This document shows positions 25,691 through 37,888 of a stretch of 64,000 nucleotides of DNA, piece by piece. This stretch comes from Ectobius pallidus (lineage: Eukaryota; Arthropoda; Insecta; Blattodea; Ectobiidae), in contig CAXKWD010000001.1 of assembly GCA_964059195.1 (NCBI GenBank), forward strand, positions 156,414,532 to 156,478,531. Direction: 5' to 3'. The notes below the pieces were generated by a model. It saw only the letters and a program-made list of their open reading frames with translations, ran no database searches and was not told where the DNA came from. Each line of letters starts with the position of its first letter. The first letter of the stretch is position 1. A program made the translations under genes and the position numbers.

Positions 25691-26099
25691 CCTTAGCACA
25701 TTCATGTTCAGAATTTCTAAAAATCTGGGAGCCTCAATCTCCAGGAACACTTTGAGCTTCAACGGCCTGTATAGGCTAATAGGAAGCACTATATTTTATG
25801 AAATATTACCCACCGATAGAAGATTATGGCTAAAAGAACCATCATCTATGGTATTATGAGTAGATTTAACTACACTAAACTCCATGGCGCTACATTCCTC
25901 AATGGGACTAGGCCTGCCATCCGATGCATCATCTACCATAGGCAGATGGTGGCAGGATTGCGGGCATATTGTCAGCAGGCCGACTCCCATAGCCGTTATT
26001 GATGGCTTATTGAATCAGAGCCGATACTTCTTTGTCAAGTAGCTCCTCGTTTGTGTCACAAGTCTGAGTGCACAACGTTCCATACCTCCCTACCTCAGA
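25691..26099. other. non-coding, nothing recognised
   Basis: No supported gene. Confidence 0.35.
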
Positions 26100-26275
26100 A
26101 AAATCCGAGAAGACATCGGGGATCGAACCCTGTCCTGTGGATCCGTTGTCATTAACGCTAACTTCTTCTTCTTCATCGTTTTTATTTATAGACGCTACTG
26201 CCTCTCAGTGAAAGATGGCTCCTGCGTCTCTCGAAAGATTAACGCTAACCACTAGACCACTCAGGAGGTCATTTG
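26100..26275 (-). mobile_element. SINE split by a second short retro-insertion
   Basis: The outer SINE, read on the minus strand, has an A-box region (GAGTGGTCTAGTGGTTAGCG) and a B box (GGGTTCGATCCCCGATG). A 75-bp insert (26163-26237) separates them and is bounded by a perfect 12-bp duplication ATTAACGCTAAC (26151-26162 and 26238-26249). Read on the minus strand the insert ends in GAAGAAGAAGAA, a tail typical of target-primed reverse transcription. Confidence 0.7.
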
Positions 26276-28620
26276 CGTAGGTGTACCGATCATAAAAGCA
26301 AAGCTCTTGAGTGCCTTTGGAACAAAAAATGCCACGCAGAATACCTCATGCTCGTGCATGCGCTATTTTTTTGAACACACTGCATTTTTGTTGATGGGGT
26401 AAAATAAATAAATGGCTCTCGTGCTAGCAGAAAGAGCATTTTTCTTCATTTCCTTTCACACACACAAAAAAATAGAGGTTCTGTTTTCATACTATAAAGC
26501 ACTCTTGGTATAATAAGCCAAACCTTTATTCTAAATGTTTGCATTGTGACAGTGTTCCAGCGGACTTCATTATTAAAATGCAGGAACGAGCACCATAATA
26601 AGGCAATGTTGGCTGAAATTACAGAACGCGGGGCAGGCAAAGAATGCATTAAATGTGAGTGCATTATCCCTCTTATCCCGGGGGACACATTTCCAGACCC
26701 ACCAGCTCAGTAAAAAAGATCCTTTTCAACATGATTTTCTGTTAAAAAACAAGTAGAAAGAACGGATCTGCATTGAAAGTGGCGAACTGGCTGCAAAGCA
26801 GCAAGAGCATGAACTTAAACAATTTTTACATGAAATTAAGAAGTAAATTACTCAGACTATCCCACTCATAAGCCGCGTGTTTGATATTGACCAATAACGT
26901 TTAGCAATTCCTCGGATATAGACCAATCACGGCCGTTTATCTTACAATATTCCTGTAGAAATCGCGAGGATGGCATTTTATCGCGGTAAAACCAGCTGCA
27001 CGGAGAAGCGAGTGTGCAGTGATTAATAGTCACTGCTGCCACTAAGCGGTATGAAATCAGATTATTTTATGCAATATAACTTGTTTTGAAATTTAAATAA
27101 TAGAAATGTACATTGATTAAGAACAATTCGGTGCAAGCCAGTTCGTGTGCTTTTATTCTGTTCTGCTGTTAGCTTACCTGAATGAAGTTAACTATGCACC
27201 ATTGGTAGTGCTGATTATACCAGGGTAGCTCGAATCGATACATGGATGGTTGATTCGCAGTACGCCGTGATCCCACAACTGTTAATTTTGTTTTTATACA
27301 ACAAAGCACGAAAGTAATTATTATTTATATAATTCGTTACATTTTATTCATGCAACAGTCTTAAATAAATCCAACTCGAATTGACGAGTTGCATCAGATA
27401 AATTCGCTCCTGCTGTGCAGTCGCAAATCTATCGATAAACTCGTCAACTCTCGTGGGATTACCTATGATAAATGAATTTCGCAAGAAAGTACAGGAAAAT
27501 GCAATTAATAGAATATTAGTACATGGCCAAATCTTCTAGTATGTAGTTATTATCGCCGCACTCATAACGTTGACGGGCGGCTCGCTTTGTTCTCATATTA
27601 CAATGCTTGTTGTTACTGTAAAAGGTTTTCTCAAAAGAAACCGCTGACTGAATTCGTGTTGCCAATTCTCTCATTGCTCAATGTCATTGCCACGTAAGTG
27701 TTTTGCTGCATCTACACCTTCCCGCTCTGTTTACTAACACTGTGCAGTATGGCAACTACTCCAAGCGGCGGCGACTTCTTTGATGTTAACTGTCAACGAA
27801 TTGAGTGCGGCGATAGTACTAGTTACTCAATGGTAGTCACCAAGCATGTAGTTAACGAATTCAGCTTTGCGACGCGGCCGAAATATTTCTTACAGTAACC
27901 ACCTACACAGATGCGATCAGAATCCTATGGCAGCTGAACGGGATTGATTGAAATTCAAAAAATTGGTGGGTGATAAATGGATGAAATAGTAGTGTGAAAT
28001 AATTATTACTATATTCTCAATTATTACTTAAATTTGAACAATTATGATTTCTGAACTGCAATCGAAAAACCACGAACCTTAAAAAAAATTTCAAAATATC
28101 AATACATCATGGGTTTAAAATATTTTAAATACATGATGCACAAATCTGTATGACAAGATGCAAAGTTCCGCAAGTCTTGGAGTGCAATGCATACAGACAA
28201 TTTTGATATGTCGAGTGCAGTATAATCTATACAGTATGTAAATATTTTGGAATTGTCAGTTGTTTTTACACAGAAATGTACCAGGTATACAAACGCTGGG
28301 AATGGCTTGAGGCGAGAGTGGATCGATCACCCGCTGTTCCATTTTTTTTTGGTCCAGCCACATATAGGCTATACCTCCTCAGGACGACATTTACCATCTT
28401 GCAATCCCACATCGCCATTCCCACTATTCATTTTTATGATCAGTTATAGGAAATAACATTTGTTCCTTGCGATTTATGATCTACCAGATATCACCAGATT
28501 TCACATCACTCATTTTCGCCACCCTGAGACTTTCCGCGTTTGCATTTCATGGATTCCTATTTAAGATTTAAAAAATAATTTTATATCAACTATGCATAAA
28601 TCTGTTACTACTTTTGTTAT
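26276..28620. other. non-coding; moderately GC-rich patch 26860-27900
   Basis: No gene is supported. The 26860-27900 stretch is richer in CpG than its surroundings and contains two CCAAT-type words (GACCAATAACG, GACCAATCACGG). It could be a host promoter or 5' exon region, but I see no supporting ORF or donor site that decides it. Confidence 0.3.
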
Positions 28621-28623
28621 TTA

Positions 28624-28689
<66 letters not shown>

Positions 28690-28945
28690 GTCAACGCTAC
28701 CGCTTCCCTTTTGACGAAGTGTAACCCTATTCTCTAGACGGGAATCCCTATGGCGGGGCTGCAGTATCCCGATGAAATACGTAAAGCCTTACATACTAAT
28801 CAGACCATGGTCAACAGCGTACCTACCAATGGAATACCAGAATTCACAACGGATAGAACGGAAACCGAACCAAATCCGCGTATTTAATAGTCTACTTGGA
28901 AACTCTCACCACTAGACCAAGAAGTAATAGACTACGTACCGGTAA
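28621..28945 (-). mobile_element. SINE-like element with (AAT)n tail
   Basis: A pure ATT run (28621-28687) is followed by about 250 bp. At its far end, on the minus strand, is an A-box-like CTTGGTCTAGTGGTGAGAG, with a weak B-box-like GGTTCGGTTTCCGT downstream. The order A box, B box, body, AAT tail on the minus strand fits a SINE. Confidence 0.5.
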
Positions 28946-29015
28946 TGACCTAATAATCCAGAGTGATGTGAGGGTTGTTGGTTAATGGTTATTGTTACCT
29001 TATGTTATTTACAAT

Positions 29016-29301
29016 CAGTGGCGGATCCAGAGATACATTTTGGGGGGGGGGGGACTAAAGTAGAGAGGGAAGTTTTTACTCATAAAAATTAATTATATCC
29101 AGTACACAATTGAAAACAAAATGAAAATTTCAGCATTTTCTTACAAAGGTATTTCAAAATAATGAATGTCGTTGCTTTAATTTAAGTATTTGGGTTATGT
29201 TCTAATAAATTTTCAATAATTTGTGCTTAATGTTACAAATTTGGGGGGGGGGGGGGAAATTTCCCCCATTTCCCCCCCCCCCCCCCGTGGATCCGCCCCT
29301 G
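29016..29301. mobile_element. hAT-type MITE, 286 bp
   Basis: Ends CAGTGGCGGATCCAG and GTGGATCCGCCCCTG, with a perfect 8-bp duplication TTTACAAT (29008-29015 and 29302-29309). Sub-terminal poly-G and poly-C tracts are inverted relative to each other. No coding capacity. Confidence 0.85.
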
Positions 29302-29309
29302 TTTACAAT

Positions 29310-30298
29310 TGTTTACCCAATTGTCAATGTTTGGCTGGTTTTCTGCTGTAAGTTACTGTGTGTTTTTTAAGTGGATTTCTCTTTCATTGTTCGAGAAAAG
29401 CGCTTCAAACCTAGTTAACAATACGCTCGTGTGGAAGGAGGAAACCGGCAATCACATGAATGTTTCCTTGGAAGCGCTCATAGTGTCGTAGACCAGGTCT
29501 TTGTCGCGACGTAATGAGTTAAATATGTTCCCGAGAGATAATAAACGATAAAATAATGAAATAATATTTTTGTTCACCCTGATTAACCATTCTATAATAT
29601 TTTTGTTCATCCTGATTAACCATTCTATTGCGTATCCCCTATGGAGGAAAACAGTTGACACGTGAATTAATGGCATAAGAATCTCGGAGACAGTGAATGA
29701 TATTCTTGGTAGGAGAGAAATGAAATTGTGTTGGCATAAGAGAATATTTTAAAACTCATTTTGTCAAGTTTGTAATCATGCCTTGACATATGATGTTTGT
29801 GCAGAAGATTCTTTGATGGGGATAAAATGAAATCTCTTTTTGTCAATTTTGTTGACATACGAAGTTGCTGTTGTGGATTTGAATGCAAAATTTTATGGCA
29901 GTATCTGACGACAATGCATCAATTTTGTAACTCCTTCAATTGAAATCCTACAATCGTCACCATAGGCTACTGTTAAGTAAAATATGACATAGTAATTAAT
30001 AATAGTAATAACAATAAAAATAACTATCTTCCACGAAGTAGGTTGAATGATCGAAGTCTGAAGTAGAATAATTGTTATTGCCTACATTTCGAAATAAAAA
30101 GAAAGGTTATCTGTCTAGTACCAAATTCACTAGTGTATTTGATCGTACAGTCTTGTATTCTATCTCTACCATTCTTATTAGGGCTTAGATTAGAAAGACA
30201 GTGAATTTCACATAAGAGGAAGTAACAATCGCGAAACACCGTTTTGCAATCCTTAAATATATTGGTATAATTGATGTATTTTGGAATAGTTCCCTTAC
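29310..30298. other. non-coding, probable intron
   Basis: No coding sequence supported. If the exon at 30299-30420 belongs to a minus-strand gene, this stretch is its downstream intron. Confidence 0.4.
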
Positions 30299-30420
30299 CT
30301 GGAAGCCCTTGTTCTGCCGACAACAGACGCAGCCCATCACAAACACGATGGTGGTCACCAGAAACGCCACTGCCAGGAATGGAGTCACTGTCGTCGTCCA
30401 TGCCGTTCCATTCTGCACGT
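30299..30420 (-). CDS. single transmembrane exon of an unidentified host membrane protein
   Basis: A 122-nt exon on the minus strand with consensus splice sites: TTGTTTCAG before it (AG at 30422-30421) and AG|GTAAGG after it (GT at 30298-30297). It starts two bases into a codon and ends on a codon boundary. It encodes a short polar extracellular stub (VQNGTAWTTT), one hydrophobic helix of about 24 residues (VTPFLAVAFLVTTIVFVMGC) and a cytoplasmic start VCCRQNKGFQ. This is the layout of the membrane-spanning exon of a type I receptor or adhesion protein. I cannot name the gene. Other exons were not found in the window, so introns must be long. Confidence 0.65.
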
Positions 30421-32324
30421 CTGAAACAACCCAATAATTATGTTTAATTGAAAATTTTAAAATTCAAAACTACACATAAGATACAGCCTAGCACAGGATA
30501 TATTCTTTTTGTTCGACCATACTATAGTATAATACGCTTATTACGTGTGATGTAACGGTGTCATAATGACACTCATTTCGAAATTGATCTTCATTATGAC
30601 ATCGGTGTGGTATCGATTATTATCGAACATGGAACGACCTTGAGACCTTGAGAGTAGGAGCTGAAATCTGCGTAATAAATACCCTGTATTTAAAATAAAA
30701 TCAATTTTGGTGTTAATTTTAATGTACCAAAATTAATTAATAACGTGTTGTCAAATGCCATGTAGTTGACTAGTTCGGCAAATTATTGACGGTTTCCTCG
30801 ACTGTAGCCTGAGAATTGTAATAAAATCAATCTTAAACTACCTTCTAGCCTAGATATTAGATTACATGATGCTATTTCTATTTACTGATTTGTTCATATT
30901 TTATTTATTTATTAAACGCAGCTATTTAAGTAGTTAATAATTTTTTCTTAAGTAATTCGTAAATGGCAATGCCAAGTCTCGAACAATAAAATAGTGGATT
31001 AACTACGTTACATACTGTATTTCAGATAATATCTAAAGGTTTATCTCATAAAAATATAAAAAATCAAAGCCCTTAAAATTTACCTACCAGATAATGTTGA
31101 TTAAAACAATTTTAGACCACCACCCGGATGGGATAAATGTACTAAAGTTTTCGGCAGAAAACTCTGGTTTCATCCACAGGGACATTGAAGAAATTTCATC
31201 AGGATTTTCCGACTCAGGGAAGCAAACACCTGGACTTTTTTTTTTCCAATATGAAAAACACATAAGAACGTACTCAGCCTCGCCAGGACAACATTGAGGG
31301 GCTACTAACAAGTAGTGCCAAAGTCTATTTCTACGAGTAACAGAAATGAACGTTCAGATTTATATTTTTAACTCCAGAATCGGGGAATGCCGAATCTATA
31401 CATGGAAAAATGGAATCATTCATGCTGTTGACTTATTCAACAGATGGGGTATCAACTTTCCTTTCTCAATAATTGTTTGTGTATGTAAAAAATATGTAAA
31501 GCAACAGTCAATAACGGAATATATATTTTTATGCTGGGTTTGTGTTCTTTACTTCACAGTACTCACAGAAGAAAAGTTTTATATTAGTCACAATTGGTTT
31601 GTATATTGAATGGACACTAATAAAATCTGTTTTCAGATTATTATTATTATCATTATTATTATTATGCCTTTTTTTTTAATATTCTGTTATTGAGAGCCGC
31701 TCTTTTCAGTAATTCCCGGGCAGAGTTTTGACCTAGTCCGTCTCTGAATAATCCTCTCACGTCGATATCTTTCAGGACAAATTATAAGGCAACATTCAAT
31801 GATGTTTGGACACTTTTGGGCGAAACTTTTTTTTTACCAGGTCTGTAAAAGTGCAAATGGGAGGGTTACTATAATAATTTTGAAAGCAAAGGCGAATTAT
31901 TGGAAGACAACATTTTGGCATATTGTTACAGCATTACAAGATATGGAAGAGGGGATGGCATGAATTCAAGAGTAGACTTCCTCAATCAATTTCCTTAATC
32001 TTTCGTTTATCTCGAACTTTCACTGTAGTAGGCTAAAGCCTATCACACACATTACTAAAGTTCTCGCACGATATCTGTGCCGATGAGACAGTTACTCGCT
32101 AGAGAGAGACATGCTATTGTGCGAGAGAGAGAGGTAGCTTGGCCTTTACAAATAAAAAGGAAGGTATTGTTGTGCGAGAGAGATAGGTAGCAGGTCAATC
32201 GACGCTACAGTCCCCATGAAAACATAATGCAATGATTTAGGCAATCGGCTCAGATTTCGTGCGGGATCTTTATTTTGCTGCTATGACAAGTGTAACCTAC
32301 AGAAACCTTTTCCAGCCTCTTTGC
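30421..32324. other. non-coding, probable intron
   Basis: No supported coding sequence. An ATT-rich run lies at about 31636-31665. Overlapping frames on both strands at 31084-31311 have no motif. Confidence 0.35.
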
Positions 32325-32400
32325 CTAGTGGTCAGCGTTGGTAACTACTGAACGAGGGTTCGGGTTCGATTTGTGTCGTGCCACGGATTCTTTTTTCAGT
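32325..32400 (+). mobile_element. tRNA-like SINE head
   Basis: A-box-like TGCCTAGTGGTCAGCG and B-box-like GGGTTCGATTTGTG lie about 40 bp apart. The 3' body is not recognisable. Confidence 0.45.
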
Positions 32401-33789
32401 CAATGATTATTCCATGGTACATTTGTATGTTGTGTTTACGTTTATGTTAGATATAAGCGATAGGAGAGGACTGGAACGCCCCTTCAACCCCGTTGGGATT
32501 ATTCCCAGGGACTACAGATACAAGCTTTTAGTGAAATATTCAATGTATTATTTTTTTATTGTAAACAGCAGTCTAAAAAGGCAAACCTTGCAACAACAAA
32601 AAATAAACACACACACTAAAAGCATTAAATTGCTATTTCTCTTCACAGATTTATCACAGATACTAACAAATTTTGTGTTTCGGGATCATACAACCAGAAA
32701 CGCTCATACGTGATAAACATACGATATATTTCAGGGGGCTGATTTTAAAGCCAATTCAGGTCAACGTTCCTTCGTCCATAATAATCAATTCTATACACTA
32801 TTAGTGTAAGTTACATGAGTTTCAGGCAGTTATAACCAACAGTGCAGTTTTTGTAAGGCTCAACATTCACAAGGCGTGTTGTTCACAGCTAACGTAAAAA
32901 TTAGCGGAAATGAGATGAAATGGCTAGTTAGGCTACAGTTTGATCACACCTTCTTAATTTCCGCATGTGAGCCGAATGTGACCTTGTTCAGACTAATTTC
33001 AAGATGAGGAAATTACCAGGCTCTTTTTTTTTACAATTGATTTTTATAACCTGTGTTTTGCTAAAGGCATATCACAGGGTATTTCCATTTTATGAATGTT
33101 AAGAATTTTCAAAGTCTATTCTTGACGGAGGGGATGAACTTTTTGGTGTGAAGTGCTTGTAATCTGTGAAAGAATGTGAAAGGTCTAAGGGTGGTATTAA
33201 AATAGCAGCATAGGCCTAGATGGATTACCTGTTCAGCACACAGCAATGATGAAAACTCACCTTTCACGCACAAATAAAATATTAATAAAATAAAAAAATT
33301 GCGGAGACTTCGTCTCCTCAGTAGAGTGTAGTGATGTATAGATTGGAATTATTAATTACTTCTAGTTATAAGGAATCTGATATAAAAGAATTTCCATTTC
33401 CTGGACCATCTTGTTTGTTTTTAATTCACACGCTCATTCACAATATCTACGATTTTATCGCTTTCCCTTCACAAAAAATGCTGTTTTAGTATCGTATTGA
33501 GTTTTGTTAGCATCTTATTTCTCTGCTAAATTTATTTCGGACGGATTCATCGTTCGGCTATGAGAAACTGTAACTTTGTGTCACATGCATCATTTGGGTA
33601 TCCAGAGAGATGTTGCAGGTTAGTATTGAGAATAAGTCTATTTGGTTAAGTCACTGACATTGCATAGTGGAAGTGCGGACAGAAAATCGTTTTTAGCATT
33701 TCTAACAATATAAATTCTTTCATAAAAATTATTTCAATAATTTGGAGGAAAATGCGGATGGAATTATTTTAAAATGTGTCTGTGTTGGC
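32401..33789. other. non-coding, nothing recognised
   Basis: No supported gene or element. Confidence 0.35.
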
Positions 33790-34070
33790 CATAACTTCCA
33801 CTTCTTCAGAAAATAGCTTTAATCACTTTCAGAAAGTGAATTCAACTACTCTCAGCAAATAAACCTACATAAATCCAGTTTCAACAAATAAATTTAACTT
33901 CATTCAGAAAATGGTTTAACCAATTTCATCAAATGGATCTAACCTCTTTCGGTAAACGAACGTACCTCTTTCAGCTAATGGGCTTTCACTTAATGGGCTT
34001 TCACTTAATGGGTTGAATCATCTATAGCAAGTGGATCTTCCCACTTTCAGAAAATGTATCTATACACTTG
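33790..34070. repeat. degenerate minisatellite, unit about 32 bp
   Basis: Words of the form CTTTCAGAAAATG followed by an AACC-type segment recur every 30-35 bp with heavy divergence. Within it is a cleaner 17-bp tandem repeat, GGGCTTTCACTTAATGGGC type, at about 33979-34014. Confidence 0.5.
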
Positions 34071-34186
34071 ACTCCCTGAAATAGAGCACAAGAAAGTGGT
34101 GTGATGACTACATTGTCTACTTTTTAATATAGACGATAAAGAACACTAAAGACGAGGACTATACTAACACTAAAAGCTTCAGTAAG

Positions 34187-34350
34187 CCTGGGTGGTGCAG
34201 TTAGTATTGCGCTGGCTTTCTGCGTCCAAGTTTGTGGGTTCGATCCCGGCCCAGGTGGATGGCGTCTATGTGTGAATGTGACAATCCCATGTCAGTAGAT
34301 TTACTGGCATGTAAAAGACCTCATCCCCGTCGTTAAATAACCATATACCA
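34187..34350 (+). mobile_element. tRNA-derived SINE
   Basis: An A-box-like TGGTGCAGTTAGTATTG and a B box GGTTCGATCCC (34237-34247) are followed by a body ending GTTAAATAACCATATACC. The body segment CCCAGGTGGATGGCGTCTATG matches the SINE at 3970-4115. Confidence 0.7.
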
Positions 34351-35900
34351 ACCAACTAAAAGAGCTTCCGAGAAACTCTGACTGCAATTTTAAGTAAGAC
34401 TAGCAAAATACACAACTGCGTGCGACGAGGAATCTAACAAGAACATGGGAAAGTTTAATTTGGAGACTTTGTGAAATATATGAGACAGTTATGTGCCCCG
34501 TGTGACGTAATTAAAACAAACTCTGCTACGTGACGTCAGAATGTCACGTCAGGACAGTTGGAACATGGAAATATACCAGCAAGAGCTACGTTAACTTCCA
34601 CATAAATCTTATTCTTCGGCACGAACTTTAACATCAACGTCTGAGATTTAAGTAAGATACGAAATATTACGCAGTGAATGCTTTTTAAAATAACTTTCAA
34701 TAACTTACAGCTTCGAAGAAAATAAGTTATTTAAACATCAAGGAACGAGTAATATGCCAGACATACTTTAATAAAGTATAGGCCTACTCTAAAAATAAAT
34801 TTAATCCTTCTGGTATATTAATGGGGGTATAAGGTGGGAAAAACTAAAAAAATCACATAACTTAAGTTGGAAATTCTGTCATTCACTCAAATTTAGTAGG
34901 CCTATACCAAAGATCTGTTTCCATTTCAAAATCTGCAACTTTCATTTCATATGTTCTGTATTGTTGAATACAGATTTTATAAAAATACTATTGATTAAAA
35001 CTCCTACGTTTATAGTTATTTGTGTAACTACTCCTGAAAGTGGTACTTTTTTTTAACGCAAGTAGCCTTTCGCCGGAAGAGCGCAACCAGTAAGCTAAAA
35101 ACGTTTTCGGACTAGATGTACATTTCCTAACACACGGAAAGTTTACTTATATTAGCTGATTTTCTGAAGAAAAAAAATAATTTCAGTGAAAGGCTGTGAT
35201 AAGATATAACTATTCTTTGATGTTTTATACGTCTGACGTTTATTGGCATTGTTTTAATAACGAATGGAATTAGTTGAACACGATAAATTCGACAAAAAAC
35301 TATTAACACGATTATGTTTAGGCTTTATTTTTTAACATGATTATCATGTTTAATGTTTTGTAAATCAAAATCATTCAACAAAGTCAAAATCGTCTGTCAA
35401 AATAAAATGATTAATACAAAAATTAAACTTTCAAACTATTAATCAGTCCATGAAACAACACTTTTCAGGAAAGTGCGTTAAATTTACGGGAGTGGTGGGG
35501 ATCAATACCAGTCAAATTTATATACAGTAGGACAGAGTCAGCTAAAATGAAGTTTCTTCGGTCATTGCTAGGTATAATTTAAAAACCTAACAGAACAGAA
35601 TTCAACGAAAATATAACTTTTTTTTTTTTGCCTAAACAAGATTAAAAACACCTCTCAGTTATAAACCCAGAGGGAAGAGAAGCATAGGAAGACGGAGGAA
35701 GAGAGTGATTTACAACTGTTGGAGCAGGAACAGAGATTTAAAAACTAATCATTGATGATGATGATGACGCCGATATTTTAAATTGGGTTTAATTTAGTTT
35801 TACTGGTACATGCATGGTCTTTAAAGCTATCTCTTTTCGTCAAGAAAACTGCTATGAAGAATGTTAGTTATTCATTACTATTATTAGGGCCAAAACTTCT
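34351..35900. other. non-coding, nothing recognised
   Basis: No supported gene. Mostly AT-rich sequence with scattered AGGCCTA words. Confidence 0.4.
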
Positions 35901-35908
35901 TACGAATC

Positions 35909-36592
35909 CAGGGCCGTATTTCTAAATAGGCTAAGTAGGCTGCAGCCTAGAGCGGCAAATTTTAAGGGGCGGCAGTTTGGCAATTTATTCAAAAGTTAAA
36001 ATGAAGTATTTCAGTCGTAAATAATATTTTCCGTGCAATTTTAAGAATACATGTTAGTTAAAAATATGTTTTAGTCCTTCTACATAGCCTACTTTCTAAA
36101 ACTAAAACATAATACAAATTCACAGCACGTAATGATATTTTTCAACAAATAAACCGGTAATTAACTACATTTTGTGTAGGACAACTTAATTCAAATTGAA
36201 CACAGTCCTTCAATTACGCAAAAGATAGTCATTAGCATTAAAATATAAAAATATGTTTAAAATAGTGATCACTGATCTCCAAGAACAAATTAATTAATTA
36301 ATTAATTTTGAAACCCATTTCATTTTTGAACGAATCTTAAAATAAGTAAGTAAAAAAAAAGTAGATAACTAATTTGATTATATAATTTATTATGTAGGCC
36401 TAAACCATTAAAATTGTAGTTTTATCTAAACTAAATGAACTATATGTTTAAAAAAGATGAAAACACCAATGAACTCTATCCTTTTGTTGTATAAAACATA
36501 TGTATTAAGCAAATATGAACTAAGTTATAGAGGGGGCGGCAAATGGACTTTAGCCTACAGGCGGCATAGGCCTACTCTTAAATCCGGCCCTG
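35909..36592. mobile_element. hAT-type non-autonomous element, 684 bp
   Basis: Ends CAGGGCCGTATTTCTAAATAGG and CCTACTCTTAAATCCGGCCCTG (inverted), flanked by a perfect 8-bp duplication TACGAATC (35901-35908 and 36593-36600). Sub-terminal GGGGCGGCA words sit just inside both ends, in the same orientation. No transposase is present. Confidence 0.85.
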
Positions 36593-36600
36593 TACGAATC

Positions 36601-37214
36601 TAAAATCGTTTAAAACTACAGCATTGCGGAATTTCAAACTTCCTGAGATTTTTAATGTAACAATGCACTCCGATGACTCGACGCTGAATGCTGGTGAGGG
36701 AAAGAATCTCAGGGCAATGAGAATCAGAGAAGGCTATTTCGTGTCTGAAAACATAGAAACTGGCCCTGACACATTGGCCTTAACGAGGTCGCACTTCAGA
36801 AGCGATGTAATCGATACCAGAATGATATGTCGGCCAGCTGCGAAGAACATTCCCTCACATATATTCTGCAGTATTCTCGGATTTACGGTTACAGCAATCA
36901 GTTCATCTCCCACCACCGCACAGATAGTCTGCTAGATCTGAAGCAGATTCGCTCGTGCAGAATTGATAAGGCCTCTTCTTCTTCGTTACCACCCGCTTCT
37001 TTTTCTTCATGGGTTCCTACTTCTTTTCTTCCTCCTACAATCCCCAAATGAACCCTTTCTTATACGAAGCGTGAAAGCAAGTTACACTAAAAAGCTTTAA
37101 AGATAATGGGAATAGGAAAATCTACTCTTCCGTCACAGTCTGCAGTACTTCATACCACAGATCCAGTCCCTATAAACCTGATTTTTAGTTGTGAATTTAA
37201 ATATCTTAAGAATC
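36601..37214. other. non-coding or unassigned, next to the Polinton
   Basis: Overlapping frames on both strands (about 36624-36935 plus, 36734-36916 minus) suggest mildly coding-like composition, but neither has a recognisable motif. I do not call a gene. Confidence 0.3.
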
Positions 37215-37220
37215 TATATT
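37215..37220. repeat. left target-site duplication TATATT
   Basis: TATATT directly abuts the element's first base and recurs at 52927-52932 directly after its last base. Six base pairs is the length expected for Polinton integrases. Confidence 0.9.
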
Positions 37221-37539
37221 AGTAGTATGGTTTTAGCGGTGACGTCACTGGAGGGTTACTGGAGGGTTAGCTGACCACTGTCCACTACCGCTGACCACTG
37301 TCCACTCGGATGCGCGATGGTGGGTTATCTGACCACTGACCACTGCCCTGGGTGCTAGCGCCCTATGCTCCGCTAACTGGTGGGTTAGCTGACCACTGTC
37401 CACTACCGCTGACCAGTGTCCACTCGGATGCGCGATGGTGGGTTATCTGACCACTGACCACTGCCCTGGGTGCTAGCGCCCTATGCTCCGCCTGTATGTG
37501 TAGAACAACGGCCTAAGTGATTAATTATTGGTAATATTG
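37221..37539 (+). repeat. left terminal inverted repeat, 319 bp
   Basis: It matches the reverse complement of 52608-52926 at every base I compared. Inside is a tandem duplication of period 118 bp (GGGTTAG at 37264 and 37382). It contains about eight copies of the word TGACCACTG or a one-base variant. Such iterated words at the end of a protein-primed replicon could be binding sites for replication or integration proteins; that is inference. Confidence 0.95.
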
Positions 37540-37840
37540 GGAATATTGGTAATTATGAGCTTGCGCCCTTATTGAACATAGTTCTTTTATCTATCTGGGT
37601 GCTAGCGCCTTTTGCTCCGCCTGTGTGTGTGTAGAACAACGGCCTAAGTGATTAATTATTGGTAATATTGGGAATATTGGTAATTATGAGCTTGCGCCCT
37701 TATTGGACATAGTTCTTTAATCCATCTGGGTGCTAGCGCCCTTTGCTCCGCCTGTGTTTGTAGAACAAAGGCCTAAGTGTTTATTTATTGGTAATATTTG
37801 CGAGTGTGTAATATTATTGCAGGCTTGCATGTCTTAGCGG
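37501..37840 (+). repeat. left sub-terminal tandem repeats, unit about 130 bp
   Basis: Units beginning TAGAACAACGGCCTAAGTG start at 37501, 37632 and (TAGAACAAAG) 37761. Each carries GGTAATATTG and the first two also GGGTGCTAGCGCC. The right end of the element has only one such unit: its sequence after the TIR (GAGTGTGTAATATTATTGCAG) reappears at left only after the third unit. The left arm has therefore gained two copies by tandem duplication. Confidence 0.85.
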
Positions 37841-37888
37841 TGGTCCAGATGTGGACTGCAGCCGGTCGTACGAGAATAAGCCAGTGCA

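Noticed and set aside
30075..30434. 119-codon minus frame across the transmembrane exon
   Set aside because: It is a different frame of the same exon and runs through both splice sites; the helix-encoding frame is the plausible one.
31084..31311. Overlapping frames on both strands
   Set aside because: Mirror ORFs of similar length on both strands point to chance absence of stops; no domain on either.
36624..36935. 103-codon plus frame next to the Polinton
   Set aside because: It overlaps a 60-codon minus frame, shows no motif on either strand, and starts within or near the hAT element boundary.
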